In this document: in pieces, positions 1 through 8,636 of the stretch
Position numbering within the stretch: position 1 is the first letter of the stretch
How the letters are laid out: the number at the start of each line of letters is the position of its first letter
NCBI RefSeq assembly: GCF_000308675.1
Contig: NZ_BAGE01000035.1
Coordinates: forward strand, 1-64,000
Reading direction: 5' to 3'
Source: Nocardia paucivorans NBRC 100373
GTDB taxonomy: Bacteria > Actinomycetota > Actinomycetes > Mycobacteriales > Mycobacteriaceae
DNA: 64,000 nucleotides
The notes under the pieces: model-generated
Told to the model about the DNA's origin: nothing
Databases searched by the model: none
The model's input: the letters and a program-made list of their open reading frames with translations, nothing else
Position numbers and translations under genes: made by a program

Positions 1-645
1 GGTATCCATCTCGGCCGGCCGGATACCGGGTCTCCCATAACGGTGGCGCGGGGCACCGGTTCCCATCTGAACGCCGCCGGCACCCCGTGGGGGCTGCGGT
101 TGCTGAACGGACTCGCCCGGGCGCCCGGTGCCGCCGGGGCCGCCATCCGCTCGTTGTTCACCCCGGGTCTGGAGAAGATCCTCACCGGTGCGGAGCCGCC
201 GATTCTGACCACCGAGATGGCCGCGGGTGGCGGTGTCTGCACCGCGAACGGTCTGGCCACCCTGTACACCCCGCTCGCATGCGATGGGATGATCGCCGGT
301 CGCAGATACCTGTCCGGGGCCGCCATGCAGGCCATTCGACGTATCGAGCGGTACCGTCCCGACGGCGGACTGTTCTTCTATCTGCCGCCACTGTGGCATC
401 TGGGCTACCACACCTTCCCCACCCGGGGCGGCTGGAGCGCCTTCGGTCATATCGGGCTCGGGGGCTCGTTCGGTCTGGCCGATCCACGTTCGGGCCTATC
501 GATCGGATTCGTGCACAACCGGCTGGCGCTCGAGAGTATCGGTTGGGATATGGCCACCCCCGCGTGGCTGTTGCCGCTCATCCTTTCCGGGCTGCGGGCG
601 TCCGGGCGGATCAGCCGCGAGCAGGCCCCCGATATCGCTGCCTGA
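1..645 (+). CDS. beta-lactamase-family serine hydrolase, 3' part only
   Basis: The reading frame is open from the first base of the window, so the gene starts upstream and only about 214 C-terminal residues are seen. The tail around GHIGLGGSFGLADP and GFVHNRL resembles the last conserved block of class C beta-lactamase/esterase-like proteins (HxG in place of KTG). The catalytic SxxK and YxN motifs would lie in the missing or early part and cannot be checked. Substrate is unknown; this family includes peptidases, esterases and many uncharacterised actinobacterial paralogues. It converges on ilvA and ends just before a strong hairpin. Confidence 0.75.
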   Translation, partial: GIHLGRPDTGSPITVARGTGSHLNAAGTPWGLRLLNGLARAPGAAGAAIRSLFTPGLEKILTGAEPPILTTEMAAGGGVCTANGLATLYTPLACDGMIAGRRYLSGAAMQAIRRIERYRPDGGLFFYLPPLWHLGYHTFPTRGGWSAFGHIGLGGSFGLADPRSGLSIGFVHNRLALESIGWDMATPAWLLPLILSGLRASGRISREQAPDIAA

Positions 646-649
646 GCCC

Positions 650-690
650 CGGATCGCGCGCGACATCCGGTCGGTGTCGCGCGCGATCCG
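650..690. terminator. bidirectional hairpin terminator
   Basis: A perfect 16-bp inverted repeat (arms 650-665 and 675-690) with a 9-nt loop lies between the stop codons of two convergent genes. No T-run follows, which is common for actinobacterial terminators. It would serve both the hydrolase gene and ilvA. Confidence 0.8.
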
Positions 691-692
691 AT

Positions 693-2018
693 TCAGGTGA
701 GATAGCGATAGGCGGGGGATCCCGGTTCGAGCCGTTCGCACTGGATGGGCGAGGCGGCGATCCGGGCCAACAGCGGGTCGAGCCCTTCCCGGACGCCGAG
801 TTCGATACCCACCAAAGCGGCGCCGGTCTCCCGGTTGTTGCGTTTGACGTACTCGAACAGGGTGATGTCGTCGTCGGGGCCCAACACCTCGTCCAGGAAG
901 CGGCGCAGCGCGCCCGGTTCCTGGGGGAAATCCACCAGGAAATAGTGCTTGAGCCCCTGGTAGACGAGGGAACGCTCGATGACCTCGCTGTAGCGGGAGA
1001 CATCGTTGTTGCCACCGGAGATCAGACATACCACCGTCGAGGACGGGGAGAGGTCGATCTCGGTGAGCGCCGCCACCGACAGGGCCCCGGCGGGTTCGGC
1101 GATAATGCCCTCGTTCTGATACAGGTCCAGCATGGCGGTGCAGACCGCGCCCTCGTCCACCTGCATCATCCGGAACGAGCCCGCACCGGCCGGTGGCTCG
1201 GTCGCGGTGAGCAGCGGTAGCGAGGCGTGCGAGACCACCCGTCCGCCGAATCCGGACACCGCCGCGTACGGCACCGCGCCCACTCGGCGCACCGCGGCGC
1301 CGTCGACGAACGGGTCGACCTCCGGCAGGGTCACCGGACCGCCCGAGATCAGGGCCGCCGTCATGGAGGCCGCGCCCTTGGGCTCGACCCCGAGGATGCC
1401 TGTGGCGGGAGATCGTTCCCGCAGATAGGTGCCGATTCCGGCGAGGCAGCCCCCGCCGCCCACCGGTACCACCACCAGGTCGGGCGGGGTATTCATCTGC
1501 TCCAGGATTTCGGCGGCGATGGTGCCCTGACCGGCCGCGGTGCGGGTGTCGTCGAACGGGGGAACCATGGTGGCGCCGGTGCGTTGGACATCGGCCTGGG
1601 CGGCCGCCGCCGCGGCGTCGTAGGTTTCGCCGATGGCGATGAGCTGTACGAATTCGCCGCCATGTGCGCGGATTCGGTCGCGCTTCTGTTTGGGGGTGGT
1701 GGTCGGCACGTAGATTCGGCCGGTGATACCCATGGCCCGGCAGGCGAAGGCGACGCCCTGGGCGTGATTGCCCGCGCTGGCGGCGACCACCCCGGCCGCG
1801 CGTTCACGCTCATCGAGCTGCACCACCAGGTTGTAGGCGCCGCGCAGTTTGTAGGAGCGCACCACGCCGAGGTCTTCGCGCTTCAGATAAACCTGTGCGC
1901 CGGTGATTTCGGACAGCCGCGGACAGGGCTGTAGCGGCGTCGGCTCGATAATCTCGGCGAGGCGTTTGGCGGCGGCGTCGATCTCGTCCGCGTTCAGCGC
2001 GGGACGGGTCAGTGACAT
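693..2018 (-). CDS. ilvA: threonine dehydratase, biosynthetic
   Basis: Threonine ammonia-lyase makes 2-oxobutanoate, the first committed step to isoleucine. The 441-residue protein has the PLP lysine in SYKLRG (about K57), the SAGNHAQG loop at 81-88 and a glycine-rich phosphate loop GGGGCLAG. A single C-terminal ACT-like regulatory domain follows from about residue 340 (HYFLVDFPQEPGALRRFL), the short form also seen in corynebacteria and mycobacteria. The ATG at 2018 gives a normal N-terminus; an in-frame GTG at 2048 with an upstream AGGTGG is a possible longer start. No leader peptide rich in Ile, Leu or Val is seen upstream. Confidence 0.95.
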   Translation of the reverse strand: MSLTRPALNADEIDAAAKRLAEIIEPTPLQPCPRLSEITGAQVYLKREDLGVVRSYKLRGAYNLVVQLDERERAAGVVAASAGNHAQGVAFACRAMGITGRIYVPTTTPKQKRDRIRAHGGEFVQLIAIGETYDAAAAAAQADVQRTGATMVPPFDDTRTAAGQGTIAAEILEQMNTPPDLVVVPVGGGGCLAGIGTYLRERSPATGILGVEPKGAASMTAALISGGPVTLPEVDPFVDGAAVRRVGAVPYAAVSGFGGRVVSHASLPLLTATEPPAGAGSFRMMQVDEGAVCTAMLDLYQNEGIIAEPAGALSVAALTEIDLSPSSTVVCLISGGNNDVSRYSEVIERSLVYQGLKHYFLVDFPQEPGALRRFLDEVLGPDDDITLFEYVKRNNRETGAALVGIELGVREGLDPLLARIAASPIQCERLEPGSPAYRYLT

Positions 2019-2295
2019 GTCTTCGAGCACATCGAGGGGATCGGCCACTCGACCATGCTGCCACCTGCCGGTTCGTGGCAGCGCAGTGGGGGCCATCTCC
2101 GGGCGTGGCCCATGGCCTGCGCAACCTACCACGTCGGGCACGTCCCACGGACCGGCGGGCAGCCGATCCGTGTCCCCCGAGCGGCATCGCCGTCCCAGGG
2201 CGGAGCGGGCACCCACAGGGCCGCCGGCCCGAGACGACGTCCCGGGGTGAGGCGGGGCATGCCGCCGGGCGGCCCGGCCGGACGAGGTGGAACTC

Positions 2296-2733
2296 TCAAT
2301 CCAGGGGTGTCAGAACGAAAACCGGGATCTGTCGGTCGGTCTTCTTCTGGTAGTCGGCATACGGCGGGTAGGCGGCGACCGCCCGTTCCCACCACACGGC
2401 CTTTTCCTCACCGAAGACCTCGCGGGCCAGGTAATCCTTCTGGACGGTGCCGTCGCGCAGTTCCACATGCGGATCGGCGATCACGTTGTAGTACCAGACC
2501 GGGTGTTTGGGCGCGCCGCCCAGCGAGGCGACCACCGCGTACTCGCCGTCGTGTTCCACCCGCATGAGCGGAGTCTTGCGCAGTTTGCCGGTCTTGTTGC
2601 CCTTGGTGGTGAGGAGCACTACCGGCATGCCCTGCAGGGTCGTGCCCTTGGTTCCGCCGGAATTCTCGTACTTCTCGGCCTGTTCGCGGGCCCAATCGGA
2701 CGTGCTGGGTGCGTATTCTCCTGAAAGCGGCAT
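2296..2733 (-). CDS. deazaflavin (F420)-dependent nitroreductase family protein
   Basis: A 145-residue protein of the Ddn/DUF385 split-barrel family. The signature runs from [20 protein letters not shown] (about 35-54) through [13 protein letters not shown] to the C-terminal VFVLTPLD. Members bind F420H2 and reduce quinones or nitro compounds; the physiological substrate of this copy cannot be told. A homologue sits beside ilvA in mycobacteria too, so the neighbourhood is conserved. A gap of about 280 bp separates it from ilvA, so it is probably transcribed separately. Confidence 0.9.
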   Translation of the reverse strand: MPLSGEYAPSTSDWAREQAEKYENSGGTKGTTLQGMPVVLLTTKGNKTGKLRKTPLMRVEHDGEYAVVASLGGAPKHPVWYYNVIADPHVELRDGTVQKDYLAREVFGEEKAVWWERAVAAYPPYADYQKKTDRQIPVFVLTPLD

Positions 2734-2840
2734 ACGGCGTGCAACGTGCCGGAGAGCCGGAGTGTTCCCGCGGGCCGGGGACCGGCCGGCCGCCGATAAT
2801 TTCGACTTCCCGAACTTCTTTACAGGGGTATCCTGAACTG

Positions 2841-3125
2841 ATGGCAGTACCTCGTCCCGTGCAGGCGCGTGCCACCGCCTCGTCCGCGGTGGAGTCGTAC
2901 GATGCCGTCGATATTGCGGGTACCCGGTGGCCGCTGTACAAACTGGAGGCGCTGGTGATCGCGCTGCTCACCGTTCTGGTCCTGGGACTCGTCACCGGGT
3001 CCGCGCAGACCGCGGTCCTGGTGGGGGCCGCGGTGGGGGCGCTGTTGTGGGTGACGGGGCGCTACCGCGCGGCGCACCACAACCCGCATCCGTATCTCCG
3101 ACCGAAGGCGGGCCGCCCGATATAA
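2841..3125 (+). CDS. small two-helix membrane protein, function unknown
   Basis: A 94-residue protein. The polar N-terminus ([20 protein letters not shown]) is followed by two hydrophobic segments, about residues 35-52 ([15 protein letters not shown]) and 55-73, then a basic tail ending [19 protein letters not shown]. The ATG at 2841 is preceded by GGGGTATCC and marks the point where coding-type codon use begins. It is divergent from the deazaflavin reductase gene and converges on treY. No known family is recognised. Confidence 0.65.
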   Translation: MAVPRPVQARATASSAVESYDAVDIAGTRWPLYKLEALVIALLTVLVLGLVTGSAQTAVLVGAAVGALLWVTGRYRAAHHNPHPYLRPKAGRPI

Positions 3126-3143
3126 CCCCGCGCCGGCGCGGCC

Positions 3144-5597
3144 TCAGCGCACCAGCAGTGCCACCGGCAGCCGGGCGAACAGTTTCTCCATCCGGGCCCG
3201 GCCCTGGAAGGTGTGTCCGGTCAGTCGGTCGGTCCAGCTTCCACTGGGCAGCTCGAGAAAGGTGTCGCCCCAGCCGGTTTCGGCCAGGGCGACGCTGTGC
3301 CGGGTGGTGGCGACGACGACCTCCGGCTCCGACCCGAACCGACCGCGGGCATAGGCGACCAGTTTGTCCTCCTGCTCACCGTAGGCGAACAAGGGTGTGT
3401 AGGTGCCGCCGACGAAACAATCCGGTTTCTCCCGGCGTAGCCACAGCGCGTAGGCCACGATCCACATCTTCGCCGCCCCCGTGATATCCGGTTCCGGGGT
3501 GCTGGTCAGCGAATGCAGCATCGCGGCACATCGACCGAAGTCCACCGGACGTCGATTGTCCGGATCGACCAGCGAGTCCTCCCACAGCTCGCAGCCCTGG
3601 TAGATGTCGGGGATCCCGGGGGCGCACAGCTGCAACAGTTTCTGCGCCAGCGAATCCGACCACGCGTGCGGGGCCAGATCGTGGGCCAGATCGCCGAGTT
3701 GTCCGCCGACCGGCCCGTCGATCACCGTGTCCAGCCAGGTGTGCACCGCGGCCTCGAACTCGATATCGGGATCCTCCCAGGACGTGTGTTCACCGGCCTC
3801 ACGTATCGCCTTCTCGGCGAAGACGTGCAACCGTTCGCGCAGGCCCGGTACCGCGGAGGCGGGCCTACCGTCGGCGGGCCAGACGCCGAACATGTTCTGC
3901 AACAGGAACAGCGCCGTCGCGCCGTCCGGTGGTGGGGCCATCTCCAACCAGGACAGCACCGATCGGGCCCAGGTCCGCGATACCTGGGACAGCACCCCTA
4001 TTCGGGCGCGCACATCCTCACCACGTTTGGTGTCGTGGGTGGACAGTGTGGTCATGGAGGCGGGCCAGCGGGTGGCGCGGCCGATATTGGCCAGGTGGAA
4101 TTCGTTGACCGAATGTCCGAATCGAGCCGGGTTGCCGCCCACATCCTGTAGCGACACCAGGCGCACCGCCCGGTAGGACATGATGTCCTCCACCGCTTTC
4201 GCGGTGATCGCCCCGTTCACCTGGGCGAAGCGGGTCGTCGCGGAACCGCCCGCGGCCAGTGCCCGCACCAAAACCGACAACGGGACCCGAAGTTCGCTGT
4301 TGCGCCGCTCCACATCGGCCACCACGGCGCTGATCATCCCGGCCAGCGGGGTGTAGTCGGAGCGATACACCGGCATGAAGGCCAGCACCTCGATGGTGGC
4401 GTTGGTCAGGGCCATGGTGTCGAAATCCTCGGCGCCGGCATCCTGTTTGATCGCCGTGACCAGCCGGCGGACCTCCGGGGCGAGAATGGTTTCGGCGACC
4501 GCGCGTTTGATGCGATGCTGTTTCTCTCCGATCCAGACGCGGTCGCTGCCGTGACCGGCGACGGCCCGCGACAGTTCGGTGAGCGGTTTCTCACCGGCCG
4601 GATCGATCAACACCCCGCCGAAATCGGCGAGTGCCTCGTAGCCGGTGGTGCCATCGATCGGGAGGGTGGGATCGAGGGGTTCCCGATTGGACAGGATCTT
4701 CTCCACCAGCAGGAGGCGGTGCGGGCCGATGATTCGACGCAGACGGGCCAGATAGGACGCCGGGTCGGTGAGGCCGTCGGGATGATCCACCCGGACACCA
4801 TCGATGAGATCGTGATCGCACCAGGCCATGAGTTCCCGATGGGTGATATCGAAGACCTCGGTCTCCTCTTGGCGCAGGGCGGCCAGGGTGTTCACCGCCA
4901 GATAGCGGCGGTAGCCGCACACCCCCGATTTCCAGCTCACCAACCGATAGTGCTGTTTGTCGTGGATGCGCAGGGCGTTGTCGCCGTCGGTGCCGGGGGC
5001 GATGGGGAACCGCATATCGTGCAGGGCCAGCATGGGTTCGGGCCCGGTGCGGTCGACGGTGAGCGCGGCGGGGTCGTTCTCGCTCTGTAATACCGGTAGC
5101 GCCAGTCGTCCCCCCGCGCCGTTGCCGGGGCTCCAGTCGATATCGAAGTAGTGGGCGTATTTCGAGCGACGGCCGTTGCGCAGCACATCCCACCACCAGC
5201 GGTTGTGCTGCGGATTGCCGACGCCGACATGGTTGGGCACCAGGTCGATGATCAGGCCCATCCCGCGGGCGCGGACCTCGTCGGAGAGGGCCTTGAGTCC
5301 GCCGGGGCCACCCAGGGCGGCGGAAACCGTGGTGGGGTCGGTGACGTCGTAGCCGTGGATGGAACCGGGCTGGGCGGTCATGACCGGGGAGAGGTACAGA
5401 TGCGAGATGCCCAGTTGTTGCAGGTATTCGGCGATGGCGGCGGCGCCCGCGAAGGTGAGTACGTCGGGACGCAGTTGTAGCCGGTAGGTGCTGCGCACCG
5501 GGGTGTGCCGGACACGGCGTCGGGCGGGCACGGTCGGTGGGGCTTCGAACATGCGCTTCTCGGGAATCGGCTCGGTCTCGGGTGACGGCTCGGTCAT
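3144..5597 (-). CDS. treY: maltooligosyltrehalose synthase
   Basis: An 817-residue GH13 enzyme that turns the reducing-end maltose unit of maltooligosaccharides into a trehalosyl unit, step one of the TreY-TreZ trehalose route. The TreY form of the GH13 motifs is clear: DLVPNHVG (119-125), GVRVDHPDGL (267-276, nucleophile D271), the acid E299 in LLVEKIL, and STHDTKRGED later on. The C-terminus (GSWTDRLTGHTFQG) is complete. An ATG at 5552 is an alternative start. The usual partners treX and treZ are not in this window: the next gene on this strand is a cupin. Confidence 0.95.
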   Translation of the reverse strand: MTEPSPETEPIPEKRMFEAPPTVPARRRVRHTPVRSTYRLQLRPDVLTFAGAAAIAEYLQQLGISHLYLSPVMTAQPGSIHGYDVTDPTTVSAALGGPGGLKALSDEVRARGMGLIIDLVPNHVGVGNPQHNRWWWDVLRNGRRSKYAHYFDIDWSPGNGAGGRLALPVLQSENDPAALTVDRTGPEPMLALHDMRFPIAPGTDGDNALRIHDKQHYRLVSWKSGVCGYRRYLAVNTLAALRQEETEVFDITHRELMAWCDHDLIDGVRVDHPDGLTDPASYLARLRRIIGPHRLLLVEKILSNREPLDPTLPIDGTTGYEALADFGGVLIDPAGEKPLTELSRAVAGHGSDRVWIGEKQHRIKRAVAETILAPEVRRLVTAIKQDAGAEDFDTMALTNATIEVLAFMPVYRSDYTPLAGMISAVVADVERRNSELRVPLSVLVRALAAGGSATTRFAQVNGAITAKAVEDIMSYRAVRLVSLQDVGGNPARFGHSVNEFHLANIGRATRWPASMTTLSTHDTKRGEDVRARIGVLSQVSRTWARSVLSWLEMAPPPDGATALFLLQNMFGVWPADGRPASAVPGLRERLHVFAEKAIREAGEHTSWEDPDIEFEAAVHTWLDTVIDGPVGGQLGDLAHDLAPHAWSDSLAQKLLQLCAPGIPDIYQGCELWEDSLVDPDNRRPVDFGRCAAMLHSLTSTPEPDITGAAKMWIVAYALWLRREKPDCFVGGTYTPLFAYGEQEDKLVAYARGRFGSEPEVVVATTRHSVALAETGWGDTFLELPSGSWTDRLTGHTFQGRARMEKLFARLPVALLVR

Positions 5598-5712
5598 GCG
5601 AACGACTCGTCAGCCGGGACGGTGGACGAGCAGGCGTGGCAAATCGGGCGCACACATGGCATCGACAGTAGCGCCACCGGACGCGGAACCGGGCGGGTGG
5701 TGGCCTTTCGGC

Positions 5713-6261
5713 CTACCGATTCGCGGTGCGATCCGCCGACCACCGGCGCTCATAACCGAGTTTTCGGGCGAGCGCGGCCAGTGGGCCGAGGATCGCTCGT
5801 TGCGGCCGGGCCGGGATACCGGCGAGATAGCCATCCTGTTGCTCCCACAGCAATGCCAGTGCCAGCGGGTCGCGCGGGACGCCGGAGCAGGTGGTTCGAC
5901 CGGCATTGTCGAGCGCGCACCACAATTCGAACATGCGCCGATGCCGCAGTGCGGGGCGGATTTCGTGTTCTATCACGGTATTCGGTTCGGCGCTTCGGAA
6001 TTCGTGCACCGTGCGCGCGGGGGCCGTCACGGTATCGCCGGGGCGGGCGTGGATCGTGCGGCCGGCGATGCGAAAACGCACCGCGCCCTGCCGGACGGTC
6101 CACCGTTCGGTGAGTACCGGGTGCCAGTGCGGTCCGGCCTGCCGGGCGGGGATCGGGAGTTCGTGACGCAAACGTAGGTACGTGCCCTGATCATCGGTGC
6201 CCTCGGCGAGCACCGTGACGCGATGGCCGCTACGGAAGGTGAGTGTGTCGCCGGTGGTCAT
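5713..6261 (-). CDS. cupin-domain protein, divergent from marR
   Basis: A 182-residue protein with a double-stranded beta-helix. Cupin motif 1 is near PHWHPVLTERWTVRQG, motif 2 near RPGDTVTAPARTVHEF; the histidines and glutamate could bind a metal. The C-terminal third (RMFELWCALDNAGR...) is not a known catalytic domain. It shares a 29-bp intergenic region with a MarR regulator on the other strand, so it is the likely regulated gene of that repressor. The ATG at 6261 fits this spacing. Substrate is unknown. Confidence 0.8.
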   Translation of the reverse strand: MTTGDTLTFRSGHRVTVLAEGTDDQGTYLRLRHELPIPARQAGPHWHPVLTERWTVRQGAVRFRIAGRTIHARPGDTVTAPARTVHEFRSAEPNTVIEHEIRPALRHRRMFELWCALDNAGRTTCSGVPRDPLALALLWEQQDGYLAGIPARPQRAILGPLAALARKLGYERRWSADRTANR

Positions 6262-6267
6262 GAGACA

Positions 6268-6290
6268 ATTAGAAAGGTTACCTTCATAAT
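6268..6290. promoter_or_regulatory. 23-bp palindromic operator for the divergent MarR/cupin pair
   Basis: ATTA and TAAT at the outer ends and AAGGT/ACCTT around a single central T match in 20 of 22 paired positions. The site fills the gap between the two start codons and abuts the marR ATG, so a bound regulator would block both promoters. MarR dimers typically bind palindromes of this size. Confidence 0.7.
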
Positions 6291-6854
6291 ATGTCAATGT
6301 CTTCGATGTCCTCGTCGCCGTCTTCGTCGCCGTCTTCGTCGCTTTCGGTGTCCGATCTGCCGAGGTCCGCCGAACCCTCACTGTTGCAGCTGCTCATTCG
6401 CGCCGCCCGGGCCTTCGAGGACGAACTGAACCGGGAATTGCGCGCCCGATTGGGCGACGAATTGCGACCTGCCCACTACGCGGTCTTCCGCTATCTCGAT
6501 CCCGCGGGGTCGCGGGTGGGGGCACTGGCCGAAGCGGCGGGGATGACGCAGCAGTCCATGGGGGAGCTGATCGGACAGCTGGAGCGGGCCGGACTGGTTC
6601 GGCGTCGGGTGGACCCCACCGATCGGCGGGCCCGATTGGTGGAATGCACCGAGGCCGGGATCGTCGCGCTGCGGATCGCCGGGGCGCGGATCGCGCGGAT
6701 CGAGGAGGTGCTGCGGGTCGGGATGGGGGTCGAGGAGTTCGACGAGATGCGACACCACCTGGGTCTGGTGATCGATGTTCTGACGCGTGGGCCGGTGGCG
6801 CTCACGGAGAAGGATCGGCGACCCCTGGAGGGGAATGCCCCGGACGATTGCTAA
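6291..6854 (+). CDS. MarR-family transcriptional regulator
   Basis: A 187-residue winged-helix regulator. A serine-rich leader (about residues 1-25, from a repeated TCGTCGCCGTCT-type sequence) precedes the MarR core: ALAEAAGMTQQSMGELIGQL is the recognition helix and RRRVDPTDRRARLV the wing. The start overlaps the end of its predicted operator, so the mRNA is probably leaderless or starts at an internal ATG (6297 or 6306). It probably represses itself and the divergent cupin gene. The ligand is unknown. Confidence 0.88.
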   Translation: MSMSSMSSSPSSSPSSSLSVSDLPRSAEPSLLQLLIRAARAFEDELNRELRARLGDELRPAHYAVFRYLDPAGSRVGALAEAAGMTQQSMGELIGQLERAGLVRRRVDPTDRRARLVECTEAGIVALRIAGARIARIEEVLRVGMGVEEFDEMRHHLGLVIDVLTRGPVALTEKDRRPLEGNAPDDC

Positions 6855-6856
6855 CT

Positions 6857-6869
6857 TGAACAACGTTCA
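6857..6869. promoter_or_regulatory. BioQ box upstream of bioA
   Basis: The perfect palindrome TGAAC-AAC-GTTCA lies 57 bp before the bioA start and overlaps a possible -10 box TAACTT (6852-6857). The same TGAAC-N3-GTTCA pattern is found upstream of bioF and between bioQ and bioB. Confidence 0.8.
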
Positions 6870-6925
6870 GGCCGCGGCGGTGCGTGCCGTGCGGCCGTCG
6901 CCGACAGCGAAGGACCCGAGCTCTC

Positions 6926-8200
6926 GTGGTATTGACCCCCGCCGAGATCACCGCCCTCGACGCGCGATATGTCTGGCATCCCTACGGCGGTTTTCCGCCC
7001 ACCACCCAACCGCTGGTGGTCGCCTCGGCCGCCGGAACCCGCCTGACCCTGGCCGACGGACGGGAACTGGTCGACGGAATGAGCTCCTGGTGGGCGGCCG
7101 TCCACGGTTACCGGCATCCGGTCCTGGACGCGGCCCTGCGGGAGCAATCGCAACGAATGAGCCATGTGATGTTCGGCGGGCTCACCCACGAGCCGGCCGT
7201 GCGGTTGGCCGAACTGCTGGTGCGTCATACCCCGGCCGGATTGGACAAGGTGTTCCTGTGTGACTCCGGTTCGGTGTCGGTCGAGGTCGCGGCCAAGATG
7301 TGTCTACAGTACTGGCGCTCGCTCGGCCGCCCGAACAAACGGCGGCTGCTCACCTGGCGCGGCGGCTATCACGGCGACACCTTCACCCCGATGAGCGTCT
7401 GCGATCCCGAGGGCGGGATGCACGCCCTGTGGACCGATGTGCTGGCCGACCAGATTTTCGTCTCCGCGCCGCCGCGTGACTACCGCGACGACTACGTCCG
7501 GGAGCTGGAGACCGCTCTGGCCGCCCACGCCGACGAACTGGCGGCGGTGATCGTCGAGCCGGTGGTGCAGGGTGCGGGCGGGATGCGCTGGCACGATCCG
7601 CGATATCTCGCCGATCTGCGGCGACTGTGCGACGCGCACGAGGTCCTGCTGATCTTCGACGAGATCGCCACCGGGTTCGGCCGCACCGGCGCTTTCTTCG
7701 CCGCCGAACACGCCGGGGTGTCGCCGGATGTCATCTGTGTCGGCAAGGCCTTGACCGGCGGATACCTCACCCTGGCGGCCACTCTGTGTACGACCCGGAT
7801 CGCCGAGACGATCAGTGCCGCGCACGGTGGGCTCATGCACGGGCCCACCTTCATGGGCAACCCCTTGGCCTGCGCGGTCGCCGTCGCCTCGATCGAACTG
7901 CTGCTCGCGCGCGACTGGTATGGGGAGGTGACACGGATCGAGGCGGAGCTGATCGAGGGATTGGCACCGGCGCGCGGGTTGCCGGGGGTGGTGGATGTGC
8001 GGGTTCTCGGCGCCATCGGGGTGCTCGAGCTCGACCGTCCGGTGGATATGCGCGCGGCGACCGACGCGGCGGTGGCGGCCGGGGCCTGGCTGCGGCCGTT
8101 CCGGAATCTCGTCTACGCCATGCCGCCGTTCATCAGTGGCACGGACGATATCGCAACCGTCACCGCGGCCATGGTGGCGGCCGCCGCGGCCTCGTGCTGA
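6926..8200 (+). CDS. bioA: adenosylmethionine-8-amino-7-oxononanoate aminotransferase
   Basis: A class III PLP aminotransferase that makes 7,8-diaminopelargonate from KAPA using SAM as amino donor. The 424-residue protein shows the BioA start motif WHPYGG, the substrate loop [22 protein letters not shown] and the PLP lysine in [16 protein letters not shown] 6926 is chosen because AAGGAC lies about 10 nt upstream and the protein then starts close to the usual position; TTG 6932 is also possible. BioQ control is predicted from the upstream box. Unlike many mycobacteria, bioF does not follow directly: a cupin remnant and a marR gene intervene. Confidence 0.95.
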   Translation: MVLTPAEITALDARYVWHPYGGFPPTTQPLVVASAAGTRLTLADGRELVDGMSSWWAAVHGYRHPVLDAALREQSQRMSHVMFGGLTHEPAVRLAELLVRHTPAGLDKVFLCDSGSVSVEVAAKMCLQYWRSLGRPNKRRLLTWRGGYHGDTFTPMSVCDPEGGMHALWTDVLADQIFVSAPPRDYRDDYVRELETALAAHADELAAVIVEPVVQGAGGMRWHDPRYLADLRRLCDAHEVLLIFDEIATGFGRTGAFFAAEHAGVSPDVICVGKALTGGYLTLAATLCTTRIAETISAAHGGLMHGPTFMGNPLACAVAVASIELLLARDWYGEVTRIEAELIEGLAPARGLPGVVDVRVLGAIGVLELDRPVDMRAATDAAVAAGAWLRPFRNLVYAMPPFISGTDDIATVTAAMVAAAAASC

Positions 8201-8561
8201 TCAGGCCATCCATGCCGGAACGATCGGATCACCGCTGTCCGGGGTGCGCACGGCGGCATCGGCCGGGGCGGTGTAACCCTGCGGTCCCGCGGATATCCGT
8301 CGGGTGGCTTCGGCGGGCAGGATGACGGTATCGCCTTCGGTGGCCTCGAGGGGTGCCGTCCAGGTCGAAGCTCGCCCGGCCGGTGAGGATGGTCCAGATC
8401 TGTTCCGTATCGCAGGAGTGCATGGGTCCGCGGTTGTCCGCCGTCATCTCGACCCGCCACAGGAGCTGCGACGATCCGCCCAGGGTGGGTGAGGCGAGGG
8501 TGGTCATCACGGCATCGGGGGTTTCGGTACGGCGGGTTTCGGACTGTCGGATGATCGGCAT
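8201..8561 (-). pseudogene. cupin-domain gene broken by a 1-base frameshift
   Basis: Translation from the ATG at 8561 gives a cupin N-terminus (TETPDAVMTTLASPTLGG, then LLWRVEM and TEQIWTILTGRASFDLDGT). At a run of four G (8350-8353, plus strand) the frame breaks. The cupin sequence resumes in the next frame as LEATEGDTVILPAEATRRIS and ends VPAWMA at the stop 8201-8203. The span is 361 bp, one base more than a whole number of codons, so one extra base in the run explains it. Everything else looks intact, which suggests a recent mutation, phase variation or a sequencing error. It is divergent from a marR gene. Confidence 0.8.
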
Positions 8562-8578
8562 GACGGCTACTCGCCAAG

Positions 8579-8635
8579 ATGGACAACAAAGTTGTCCATA
8601 TAGTCAACGAGCATATAGTCAACGAGGTTGTCCAT
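8579..8635. promoter_or_regulatory. operator cluster between the cupin gene and marR
   Basis: A perfect 21-bp palindrome (ATGGACAAC-AAA-GTTGTCCAT, 8579-8599) is followed by a 15-bp tandem duplication (CATATAGTCAACGAG at 8597-8611 and 8612-8626) and a third half-site GTTGTCCAT (8627-8635) just before the marR ATG. The A/T-rich composition is unlike the flanking genes. It is probably bound by the adjacent MarR protein. Confidence 0.75.
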
Positions 8636-8636
8636 T

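Noticed and set aside
2049..2295. T-box or leader control upstream of ilvA
   Set aside because: No T-box sequence, no branched-chain codon run and no convincing terminator/antiterminator pair were found.
3130..3141. CGCGCCGGCGCG palindrome after the small membrane protein as a terminator
   Set aside because: It has no loop and is of a kind expected by chance in such GC-rich DNA.
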